Source: Alentia gelatinosa
Taxonomy: Eukaryota; Annelida; Polychaeta; Phyllodocida; Polynoidae
Reading direction: 5' to 3'
DNA: 64,000 bases
Assembly (NCBI GenBank): GCA_950022655.1
Contig: OX465587.1
Coordinates: 25,671,716-25,735,715, forward strand
The translations under genes and the position numbers were made by a program. Below the pieces are notes generated by a model that saw nothing but the letters and a program-made list of their open reading frames with translations, was not told the origin of the DNA and did no database searches. Below are positions 38,245-50,300 of this stretch, piece after piece (position 1 is the stretch's first letter; every line of letters starts with the position of its first letter).

Positions 38245-40714
38245 CTGGAAGGATACGCAATCAGACATCTCACCATGGCATAACTTTGTGTATGACCACA
38301 CTGTGTATTTTCCACCTCAGTTTCCACCTATAAGTTAGTATAACCATCCCGTTTGCTGGTGCCTCAATTGCAGCTGAGAACATAGGCCAGACGATCCGGA
38401 AACCAGCTATATAGCTTGACATAGTTATTTGGTTCATCGCTAGATGGCAGCACTGTTTGACGGACCAGGACAGGCCACCTACACTGGTTGGGTTAAAACT
38501 GATATAAAGTAGTTATTCCTTGAGATGTAAGGCCCACCCCTAACACAATGACAGAGTAGACCTGTTTGTAAAGCGGTCAGTGCACCTGTCACCAGTCTAG
38601 CGCCAGCAGCGGATACCCGGGGAACCAGAGGACTGGTGTCGGTTCTCTAGTTTGGCAACCAACCCCTGTTTAGCCTACTCTATTATACATGTATGGGATT
38701 ATGTTTGAGCAATAGTACACACCCGGATCTATCAGCCAAATCCTGGGCGTCCAGGAGGCAAAGACGTGGAAATGTTTGGATTTCATAGATTAGGCCTATA
38801 CAAGCAATGTTACTAGGATTTTGTTATGGAGAGGGGGAGCCATATATTAGCTACGCGAATGAAAAATTGAATTTTATATCTATAATTAGAATGATATATG
38901 ATAAAGATAGCCTGGAAAGAGAGGATTACAAAGATACTTGAATTTTTGAATTGAATTTTTAAAATTGGTCAAGTAGTTCAAGAATTATGGAGGAAAATCT
39001 AGTCAAATTAAGATTGAATTTGAGGAACTCAAGTATATATATATATAGAAAACAGTAGAATGGCATGGCACCACATAATGATTAGCAGAGATAAATATAT
39101 TTATTACAATAACTCTCTAGATATTGATGATAGGGACATGATATTTAGCATCCAGGGGAATATTCACATGCTGAATCCAATGGAGATATTTATTTTCATG
39201 TAGCCTATATTGATGATGTCATACTTAATTTGCATATATTAATAGGGAAATCTGTAATAATGATGCATAGATTCTGCAAAAAAAACCACTCAAATAATAC
39301 TCCTCTTTAATCTTGATCATGTCAAAACATATTTTTGACTTGTAAATAGGAATTTGAGTAGCTAATTTGCATAATTTACCTTGAACCTGAAGTCTTCAAA
39401 TGGATCAGAGAATTGATAAATTCAGTTTTTTCAGTGTAGTTATTTCAAGATGCTGACCGTTTACACTTGTCAAACTATGGCATATCATATATCAAATTAA
39501 CCCTATCTGTATGCTCTTTGTAATGGCATAGGCACGAAATTGTTTGATTTATTCATTTTTGTGTGATGAACCTTTCTTTTTTTCAAATTGGTGCTTGATC
39601 AAGTTATTCTGGTCATAGAAATTTCGTGTTAGCACTAAAGTGAAGCCCAATATGTCCTCTGATTGGCTGAACTAGTGTTTTGGCACTTAAAGTGGCAGAA
39701 GACCTCAGCAAGTGGATGAACTAAATACTATGTCTGACAGAGCAGGGGCCATGGACCAGGGTATAGGCCAAGACCAATCCTTCTAAAATTTAAGTAAAAA
39801 TTCTAAAAGAAATACCGGTACTGCCCCATTACTCCTATATTTATATCCACAGGAAAGCCCTGAATCTCAGCTTTCAGCAGGTTCATTTTGATAGCAGATG
39901 TGATAAACGGCCGCTTGTTGGGAACCATTTGAAGAACTATTATTGAGAGATTTGTCGTTTGTTGCACTGAGTGACGGCCGCGTGCGCGTCGCTACATACA
40001 CCTGAGACTACCTAGGAAGCTTGCCAGGGATCAAGCAGTGCTCAAAACCCCTGCTTTGGGTCCGAGGGGCAAAGTCCCCAGACATCTTCTGTAATGGGAC
40101 AGAGGGTTTTTCTTGACTAAAAATGTCTTTGAGTGAAGGAAATCAGTAATAACACTTCAACCTAAATTTTGCATGTCACAGTGCAGGCAATTCCATCACA
40201 GAGATCTTGCCACCTCTAGCCCACTGCCCCTGCAGTGATAAATACGGTACCAGTACCGTAGATATTATTAAGTGTTCAGAAATGCAAAACTAAAACATTT
40301 TCCATGCCCCTTTATATTTATATTGTGATATCTGGACTTGAATCTGCCTAGCTGGTGTACTTTTGTAATTCCGTCACAATGGAATTCATGAAAACCTCTG
40401 TGTGGTCAAGGAGGTAGGCCCTATAGCCTGTGGAAGCATTTAGGTTTTACAAATATGTAGATTAGAGGCCTAGACTAGCTAGGTGTAGACCTTAAGAGTC
40501 GGGGAATGATAACTCAAACACAAATGTACTAGGTACTACTATTAGTCAAGAACATAACTTATTTTAATGACAGGTTCTAAAGCTTATATACAGTCGGCAG
40601 GTGGTATCTTGCTACATGGCAGCTTCTAAGCTCTGTGCTGGGATTGTCTGTTGAAGCATTGACCAGCCTCATTCTAGTCTGTTGCACATGCCAGGAGTGC
40701 CGTTCATGTCACTA

Positions 40715-40995
40715 ACACGAGTAAGTGGTACATATAACCTATAATTGTACCAAATATGGAGAAGAACGGCTGTGCCGTTCCGAAGATATCAGCGTTTTAA
40801 TTTTTCCCTCTCTCCGTGCATTTACGTTGGTCGCTGTTCTTTTTCACTCCGTCCGTAGTTTGGCGGGGTTTCGGCTGTTCTTTTTGTCTCCCCCCGGAGG
40901 CCGGTGGGAAGTGCTCGACACTGGCCACCAGAGCAGTATTTGCTATGAGAAAATTCAAACGCAGATATTTTCGGAACGGTGCGGCTGACTCGTGT
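40715..40995. mobile_element. inverted-repeat (MITE-like) element
   Basis: ACACGAGT at 40715 faces ACTCGTGT at 40988. Subterminal GTGCCGTTCCGAAGATATC is the inverse of the right-hand GATATTTTCGGAACGGTGC with two changes. The total is 281 bases with a GC-rich middle. The open frames on both strands are by-products of the palindrome. Confidence 0.6.
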
Positions 40996-41857
40996 AAAAA
41001 TTTCATTGCCTAACTCCTACGGGAAGTGGGTGAAAACATGCCCTCCTGTGACATAAACAAATCTCTAAACCCAACAGCAACATGGTCTACCATGTCATTA
41101 ATAGTGCCTCAACAGTGATAGGTACAGTGAGACCTAATTTTCTAGTGAAACATACTCTCTTACTATTGGTCTCACTCCTTACCTGACTCGCGTTCATGCT
41201 TGACTGCACCTTCTCATGAAACGCACACTGTCGCTGTGGTGGCACTGTTGCCAACAGTGAGACTTAAGGCTTCTAGTGAAATGGCCCCCAGGTGTCATGT
41301 CAGCATGCCCTGCCCCCATGTGGCCAGACCAGGGACTAGAGCGAGCAATAATGAGGGTAAACAAGCCATTCACTACATGGCTTAAATTGGTAACTAACCC
41401 CTGTCTGTACGGAGCTGTGACTTAAGGCGCGGTTTCATGGGTAATAGAATTCTGCAACCCGGCGGCTGACCACCAGCAACTTGTGGAATGTGGTTATCTG
41501 CTGTTGCGGCGATCCGATAACCCATGTATGGAGCAGCTCTTTCCCTAGAATTGAGTCATCCCCAAACTTCATAGCGATGTCAGCCTGCCCATCGGGTCTG
41601 TGAGGGTTTATCACTTGTTCACAGGCTGTCATCTGCTAGTCAACTGTTCTAGGTCGGGCGCTATTCCACCAGGAATGCCTCCTGGTATATGTGGGTTACT
41701 GATGTTTCTCCAGCCGCCCAAGGAAAGCTGTTTAGGCAGCTTTTGTCAGCCTCCTACTTCAGTCTCTGTCTCTTTGTGCCTCTTGCTATCAATAAAATTT
41801 TAATAAATTTATGTTTCTTCAATCCTTTCTACTAAGTTTATAACTTATAAAAGTTTC

Positions 41858-42132
41858 CTCCCAACCTCCATCCTGACCTCCCTCCTGACTTCCCTCCTGA
41901 CCTTTCACAAGACCTCCCTCCTGAACTCCAACTGGACCTCCCTCCAGACCTCCCTCCTGATCTCCCTCAAGACCTCCCTCTAAACTGCCACTGGACCTCC
42001 CTCCTAACCTCCCTTCAGACCTTCTTCCCGACCTCCCTCCTGAACTCCCACTAGACCTCCCTCCAGACCTCCCTCAAGACCTCCCTCAAGCCCTCCTTCC
42101 CGACCTCCCTCCTGGACTCCCACTAGACCTGC
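41858..42132. repeat. degenerate minisatellite, GACCTCCCTCC-type units
   Basis: About 15 imperfect units of roughly 15-22 bases are built on GACCTCCCTCCTGA or ACCTCCCTC. The strand is almost purine-free in long runs. Confidence 0.85.
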
Positions 42133-44572
42133 CTCCTTACCTCTTTTCACAATATGGTCAGGACACAGGCAGGTTAACTCGATACCCCCACCCCCTACAC
42201 TACATTCCTCTTTGACAATACAGTGTGCAGGTCGCTGCGCCAGTGGGTTATAAACCTATATATGACGGCGCGGCAGCCGATGACAGCCCAACGATAGGTG
42301 GCCAGACCTGTGTTTAGGAGAAATAGGCCGGGGGTCAAACAACAAAGCCAGTCTTCGGGTTCCAAGAGGCAAAGCTGGTTGTGAAGCCATATTTTACTAG
42401 TAACCAACTGTTCTAGGCATAGACACAATAGAGTCTGGGTTTATATCAGTGGTCAGTGGTTTAAAATTAGTGAATCATATTAAATCATACATCAAAAATA
42501 GTGCATTGAAGAAGATTACTACGATAATTGTTGTAGGGTTGTTGTGAAACCTAGTCCGACCTCACTTCCTTTAACATCGGCGTCTATGTGTGAGACTGAT
42601 GTGAGACTGTTGTAAAACGCTAATATATTTCTTTTCCAACTTTCTAACTAAAGACCCAGAGCCTTTCCTGCGACTATTACCATACCTGCTCACGCTCAGC
42701 ACGCCCGCCACCCCGCTTGCCCACCCACCCATACTATTTTTCAATCATCATAGGCGTTAGATTGCCATGTATGACAACGTGCCCCTGAGATAACCAGTTG
42801 TAAGGCTTAAATAGCAATCGAAATGGGAACGCACTACGAACGCACTCCAGCGCACTCCCATCTAGACACTGTTAGTAAGCGGGGAAACCTCTCTCCACTC
42901 CACGAACCATGTCAATGTGTAGGCAAGAAATCAGACGCATGGCACAGAGTGGTACAATACAGCACGTCGCATTAGCCGTTCATGCAGATCCGCAGCTGTG
43001 AGTATGAACATGTGTATGAGACCAAGAACGTTCCTGACCTCCTTGGGGATACTGATTTTGCAGGGAATCAGTCTTTCCTGTGCAGGGATACTATAAGTTT
43101 AGATTCAGAAAACTGAACTAACATTAGATATTGATATCTTGCTCTCTTGTTCGTGAAATGTAGTAAAAAAAATCTGCACCTTTCTGATTATTGGAAATTA
43201 AAATTTTGAAGTAAAGTCTACAAGATTTGATCTTCGTGATACCATGCGATTAAAGAATATCACCTTATTATTCTAACACAGGTGACTAAATGTAATTTCA
43301 TTGTCATGTAGTTACCACGCAGTGCTTTAGGCAAATATTATTGTGAAATAAAAGTATATTATTTGTATTGTAAATGTCAGATAAAACCAATTCGGGCTGT
43401 TAGAAACGTCATTATCTCGTGGTTAGAAATACAATACTTGAGATAACACCGAAAAAACAGCTATATAGTTGGCCTATAAACTAAAGGTTGTCAGTTGTAC
43501 CAATTCGGGCGAGTTCTGTTATCAGAAGGCGACGGAAATCACTTTGAACTCACCATTATTATTGTTTCCTTAATTTTATAGCTGTACGTTATGGAAATAA
43601 AAGTTTTAATTAAAAAAAACTGCCTAATTACAATGCCAAATAGTTCTATGAATTTACACGATGGACCGTTCCACAATACACCAGGTTCATTCTAACCATT
43701 CTTCAATTTTTTATAAGGATGCAAAGCGTTATCTTTTAGGATTTCTATTAGGTCACATGCGAAAATGTTTGTGCTATCTTAGGATGTATCCAGTTCAAAT
43801 ACGTACTCGTTTACTGTTGGAAATATCAGACGCTCTAAAGGTCGAAGGTAGTAGACGTTCTGTAAGCACGAATCTGAATTGCTCAAAAATAGTAAGACAA
43901 GAGTGTACTATGTCTCTCGGGAATATAGAGCAAACAGGGGAACTTTTACTATGCACAAATAGGCCTTTAAATTTGGGCGCCTACCACATTATCATGCTTT
44001 GCGTCAGTCACTTTAGAAAATCAATACCCTTTACTTTGAAATAGTTAAAGAATATACTTAAAATTTATTCCTTACATATGATTATCAAATCATCTCAATT
44101 AGAAAATTATAAAAGTGACTGTTTATTTCTTAAGGTCACGTAATCATAGTAGAGTTGTCGCCGGTTTCCTGCCATATCTGGGTCGCTGTATATTCTTCAT
44201 ACAGAGATTTAGTCCTAGCCAGCTGAGCGCACACGCTTGTATCTATAGTCGTGCACTTGACAATCGGCACACTTCCTGCAGGTAGCGCCATAACATGACT
44301 CTACAATGACCCACACCCAAATATGGCGTAACAGCAGAACCAAACCTCAGTACATATAGAGTATATGATATGAGATTGAATGAATGCTAAATTTAGTAAC
44401 AGGATTCATGTTCTTGATTTAACAATGAACACTAGTTTCTCTTTTACATGTTCCCAGATGTTCAGCCAACGACTTAAACATATTTGAAACAAGTACGTTC
44501 TTCTAGCGGTGTGACGCGTCAATACATCGAGATATCACGAAACAACATGGTTTTTTGTGTGTGTACAGTTTC

Positions 44573-45275
44573 TTTATTGATCCATGTTTAGTTTCAATAC
44601 ATAAGTCAGTCGGACAATTATAGTTTATAATCCAATATACGAATCAACAAGGTGGCAATAGGCCTCAGTTGATAAACAACTGGTTTTCATGGCTATGCCA
44701 TATTAGGTAGTGAACCTTTTAAAACGATAGTGTATATTTATAAACAAAGTAGGTTGTGTAACAATATTCTTTACAACTTATCAGTCCATGAAGCAGACAT
44801 TGATAACTACAAAATATATTGATAAAATAAGTGTGAAAGAGTCCTTATAAGGGACACACAAGACCCTAATACATGTAACAATAGTGACACGTCATACAAA
44901 TGGTAACCTTGTAGTAGAAGAATAGTGAGAGGTATTGTTCAATAATATCTTGACGTTTTTCGATTTCAAACTGAATATTGTGCAATAAAACCAGTGATTT
45001 CTTTTTTTGTTAACGATTTAAACTCTCTGTACGTCAGGTTGAGCATTCCACAAAGTACTACCATAATATTGCAGGGACCTCATATATGAGGAACAATTTG
45101 GTTTAAACTTTTTTAATACTGGCGCCATATACAACCTAGTGGGTAATGGGTCTTTTACTATAAATTGAGCCAAGCGAGAACGTTCGATACACAGTGTACT
45201 AACGCAGGATATATACATTGGAGAATGGGTTGATGAGATGGAAAATACCAACAAGACATGTGCGGGTGCACCCAT
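44573..45275 (-). mobile_element. 3' fragment of a non-LTR retrotransposon
   Basis: The minus-strand frame ending at 45018 encodes MRSLQYYGSTLWNAQPD, the usual C-terminal signature of LINE ORF2 proteins (compare the [13 protein letters not shown] motif at 63.3 kb). An AATAAA is present at the complement of 44573-44578. The fragment is 5'-truncated and decayed. Confidence 0.6.
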
Positions 45276-45404
45276 AGTGCTCAGGCAGTCATTGTCTAAT
45301 ATATAACACTATCTAATATATGTACAAGTATGAACATCCAGTATGAATTCCTTAGTGTTGAACTTTTCAGTCAGACTTGACAAATCCTTCCTTGACAGAG
45401 TGTA

Positions 45405-46548
45405 CACTGTAAAAAAATTCCCGTGAATTTTACGGTATTTCCCAGGCAACTGGGGTGCCAGGGAAATACCGTAAAGTGTACGGGTGACCGTAATATATTT
45501 TTGACCGTAAATTATAACTGTCCTAGACTGTATTTTCTGCTCTCCCGCCAAAACATTGTTTATGTTTAAACCTGTAATATATTTCAGACCATGAATTTTC
45601 ACTGTAATAAACTGTATTTTGAAAACGGTTCAGACCTGTAAATACAGAGGAGCATAGCTGTATGAAATATACTATATGCACAGCCCTTCATTATACATAT
45701 ACCAGAAATCTTGTTATTGAGGTTCTTGAGAATTGTTATATGTAGAGGGCCACCTATAGAGTATGTATACAGGTTTCTGAAATTTCAAACCTCCAACCCC
45801 TCCTCCCAAACTTTTATGCAATTGATCAATGAAAGAGCATATATATGCAGAATTTCCTAAATCCTTGACCCTCCAATCCCCCCCCCCTCCTCAGTGGTCA
45901 TGGCATTTTATGAATGGCCCCTAGGAGATTATGAATATAAAAGTGAATATTTTGGATTGGCTACCATCATATATTCTCTATCGGCCTATTGGCTTATCAG
46001 TATCATTAATAATTATCATCAATGATATTTCAACATTAAAGTTTTTCAACTCTAATGTTAGTAGTGCAAACTATTTTACAGGAATACTCACCAGAATCTG
46101 ACAGTACAAGGCTGCATTTGATATAGTAGGATTAAGTCAATCCTACATATGTTTTAGAAATGTCCTATGAAAGTGGTGTCTAATCCCCTTTATGATATTG
46201 ATGTCATGACAACTTGAGAATAAGTGTGCTTTAAATGGCAGGAACTTCACAGGAGATCGATGAATATCTATTACACATTTTGATGAAGTTAACTCTTGCA
46301 TTTTCTTCTCCACTTTGATTTGTTGCTGATATTGGAGTTAATCTAAGTGTACCTAATATGTCCATATTTACAGATTTATACTGTAAACTGACCGTAGATT
46401 GGGTGGATTACAGTCCTGAATATTTTTACAGTTGAATACCGTTTTTTTGTATCAAATATATGGTATGGAACTGTGAGTAAGATTACAGTGATATACCGTC
46501 CATGTTTACGGTAGTATACTGTATATTTTACGGAAATTTTTTACAGTG
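45405..46548. mobile_element. non-autonomous DNA transposon, 1.14 kb, TA-flanked
   Basis: Left end CACTGTAAAAAAATTCCCGT faces right end ACGGAAATTTTTTACAGTG, each flanked by TA. TACGGTATT-type and ACCGTAA-type motifs recur in both subterminal regions (45415-45510 and 46375-46540). No transposase-like frame. TA flanks and CACTG/CAGTG ends suggest a Tc1/mariner-like element (inference). Confidence 0.75.
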
Positions 46549-47307
46549 TAGGTATAATGATTGTCGAAAAATAAATACGTCTGTTCCTTCAGCCAGTCAT
46601 CTTTAGTCACAAAGGATCTAAATGTCCTCTTCTCATGTATGAGAGGCAAGTCATAAATTCCAAGTATGAGCTTCAATATTAGTATCTAGTGCATGAGTTT
46701 CCCATACCGGTCATTAATATCCAAAGTACAATGTAATATCATGGAGGCGTTTGAGCACTTTTCCTACGCGATACCACTACTAATAGGTTGAACTAGTGCT
46801 TTACCTCTTCACCTGCAGTTGCCAAATATGTTCTTTCTCAATCTATATACATTATTGTTATAGAAAAAGAATCACATGTGTCATTATTCTAAGAAAGACC
46901 TAAATCTCTAAGGGGCCTCACATCTCATTAGTCATTCTCGCATGTGCTACAATGGGGACAAAAATAAGTTTAGGAATATAATGAAATCCTTTCGTGTGCA
47001 TACAATATAAGAGATGGGGGTCGTATATCCCTGAATTCGGGAAGGGTTTTTTTCTAGAAGTGGTCAAATATTAGTAGAGTGTGTGAAAAGCACATATTAA
47101 ACAATTACAGTGCTTGAAGTATTGCAGAAATATATTTATCAAAGCACCTGCAGGGCTTTACTCAATATATTGTCAAGTTGTTTGTAGGATTCACAGTAGA
47201 TATACCATGTCACACAAATAGGATTCTATTATATCCATAAACTTTTTTTGCCCTATCCCAGTCCAATCGACGGCGATTTATGCGAGCTGGCCTCAAATTG
47301 AATACGT

Positions 47308-50300
47308 TTAAAAAAAATTAAAAGTCGCAGCAAAGACCCACGCCATCAACACCTTTTTTGGAGTAAACGTCCAGCATGGCTTCATGAGGGAACCTGAAAA
47401 GGAACAGGAGATAATTGCAATTACAGCAACTATACTTCCGCCTAGATAGCTATTGAAGACTATTGAGGAGGGCACTCTCGATATTTCGTCAGGTGTAGTC
47501 ATAAGCTTAATAGGTTATAGAAATAGCGGCCGTAAGAAACCTAAAACTAACTAAATGATTTGGAGTTAACCACTTTGCATTTTACAAGCATCCAAGTGAA
47601 ATCCTGAAAAGATTTTTACAGTAGTAGTATACAAGGAATAACAATTCCTCAATTTATAATAATTTATATTAATTAGAAGTACATAATAATGATGTTCAAA
47701 ACAATCTTCCTACCTGAGGAGAATCTCTGCTCGGGCTCTGCATGGACAACCGTGCATGAAAGAGTGAATAATGAGTTAAAATAATGACCTTTTTTATGTG
47801 GTTCACATTTTTTATGGTAAGATTACTGAATTGCAAGTAATGAATACCTTAAAGATTCTGAGTGTCATATTGCTGGATGAGTGATTCCCATATATGAATC
47901 AAATTTTATGATTTGTAGTGTTATTGTATATTTATAGATATTGTATTCCTATACCATCTTACCTTACTACCTTATATGTCAGACAAATACATCTCGGAGA
48001 AAAAGCCATTTCTGTAAATGAGTTCTGCCAGGATACAGGCACTAATTTACAGACATAAAACAATGTTTTGGCGGGAAGAGCAGTAAACTACATTCAGCAG
48101 AACTAGGAACTAGTTGCAATCTTCCTATGGCGATGCAAGTAGAACAAACAACGTCAGCCATATTGTCGAATAAGGTCGGTTTTTGTCATTGACTTCAGTC
48201 TTCGGTTAGTTTGCATTCATCAGGTTGTGTTTCCTCTTAGTTCCCCTCGACACAGACATTCACGAGGATTGAGGATAGGAGAAGCTGATTCAAGTAAGCG
48301 TAGCAGAGTGTGAAACGGGTGAATTCATTAGACCTCAAAGAGGAAATGATGCTAACCTCTGCTATAAAGGAAGAGGATGGTCCAGCCTCTAGAACAGCAT
48401 TCCTAGGGTTTGAAGGTGTTACATGGTAGGTTAGATAGGAAGGAAGGTAGAAAGCATCCCCCTATCGGAACAAAAGGCGATGGGTTAGATATATAATCTA
48501 GGTTTCCCATCCCATACGGCGGTGAAAAGATGGAATAACTTGATGTTTATGGGGAAGGGCTAGTTTCCACAAAGGGGGTAGGTGAGGCATAATAAGATAT
48601 AATCCAATCATAAGTATACAGTTGTAAAAGTTGTAGCATCATTCGTTTTGTCTTAAACTTGTGTTTTGGCGATATACATCTTGAACATATATTGAATATA
48701 TCTAAAGTACTGTTGTATATATTTTAGAAAAGAATAGGACTGTATACAGCATGGCCGGGATACTTGGATCTGTTGGATGTTTGTTGAAATCAATTTGAAT
48801 CATTAATGATGTAAGATGTGAAAATAGATGAAATAACAATGCATGACAGAAGTGACGCTAAAGGAAAATGAGTGTGTGAGGGTAGTGAAAAATCATGGTA
48901 CGAATATGACGCATGTATAGGTGAGAAGATGTCAGAGAGGGTGAAAGTGAGTGTGGTGGTGTCTGCAAAACGTTAAGTGCTGTTGCTGTGAAATGATATA
49001 TCTTGGGCAATGCGACCCCTGATGCTGATGGCCATGGGTTACCGATTATCAACAAGGATATTATACCATTGGTAAGGAGGTACTAAGAACGTAAGCCAAA
49101 TAATCGCTTTTTGATCTATGTATGTTCTCAGCTTATTTTATTGTAACACAAAATATAATATGGACCTATATGAGTACGCAGCATATGCCAAAATGCTCAC
49201 CTTTAATTTCAGATAATTTGATGAAATTTTCATTTTCTGTATTTTCTGGAAAAAAAATAGGGAAATGTATTAAATAATTGATATATGATACTTCAGTTAA
49301 ATGTAAGGCACTTTGTTTGCAAACTGTGGCATAGCATTGAACCTAACATATACTGCTTTTTAACATGTAAGTATCCCAAATAACTATTCGGGCTTATATT
49401 GTCCTATTATATATAGACCATAGGCCTAGATGTATTTATAGTTGGCTTCTTCAAACACACTCATCTTTGTGTGCATGTTCCTATCAGTGCTGCCACTCTG
49501 TGAGCAGCTGGTGCATTAAGTGCCGATTCTACCAGACTAAGGTTTTCTCAGGAAGTTTCTGGTCTCTTTGGAATATATTAAAGAATATCTGTTATGGTGA
49601 ATGTACTCGTACGATACATTATATTAGCGCCCGAAATTACCAGAACAAACTGTGCACTCCACCACAAGTTATGATTATAAGATTTTTCGAGGTTTTCCTC
49701 AATCCCGCCTTAGTTTTCAGCCAGGAATCCACGCACAGGAATATACAGCTTCAGTATAATCTACAATCATCTGCTAGTTTTTTTTACAATACCACACTCT
49801 ACAATGGTGGTAAGAATATCCCAGGAACCCATGGAATATCTTTTTTTGGTGAGTTTTAACGTTGTGTTATATTTAGACTTGAGTGCTAGTGTCAAGTACT
49901 ACTGTAGGCCTATACTCTCCTTCTGAACCCTTCTACAGAGAGTAAATATACAGCAGGGCTTACTGAGGAAGGCTTACTGTGGTTAAGATTTCGCTACTGT
50001 TTATGAAGGGTAGAAAACACCAAGATTTACTATTAATTCAATGCACGGGGCTTCTCAAAGGCAAAGAATCATGGATCGGTGACTGCTTTCTACTGCCTAC
50101 TCCCACTTCACCACTTATGAATCATCTGTGTCTATCAGCAAGATAAGGCAACTGATTTACAATTTGATTATTCTCTTATCATAAAATTGGAAATGAAGGA
50201 CTAATTAACATGAAACATTTTCAGAATGACGATATAACAGCAAGATTTTTAGGTGATATACAGATTATTTACATTTTTTATGTATGTTATGTGTACCTCT

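Larger units (their letters stand above)
38245..47307. other. 9 kb region without a convincing host gene
   Basis: It should contain the 5' exon(s) of the death-domain gene on the minus strand, which I could not identify. Recognisable content: an inverted-repeat element (40715-40995), a minisatellite (41858-42132), LINE debris (44573-45275) and a TA-flanked transposon (45405-46548). The open frames at 41435-41632 (minus) and 43661-44044 (plus) have no recognisable family. Confidence 0.55.

Noticed and set aside
41435..41632. Minus-strand frame that might be a 5' exon of the death-domain gene
   Set aside because: It ends in its own stop codon without a convincing donor and matches no family I know.
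43661..44044. 127-codon plus-strand frame
   Set aside because: No recognisable motif, no splice context, AT-rich surroundings; likely chance.
49467..49859. 130-codon plus-strand frame
   Set aside because: Antisense to an intron of the sushi gene, with no family signature.
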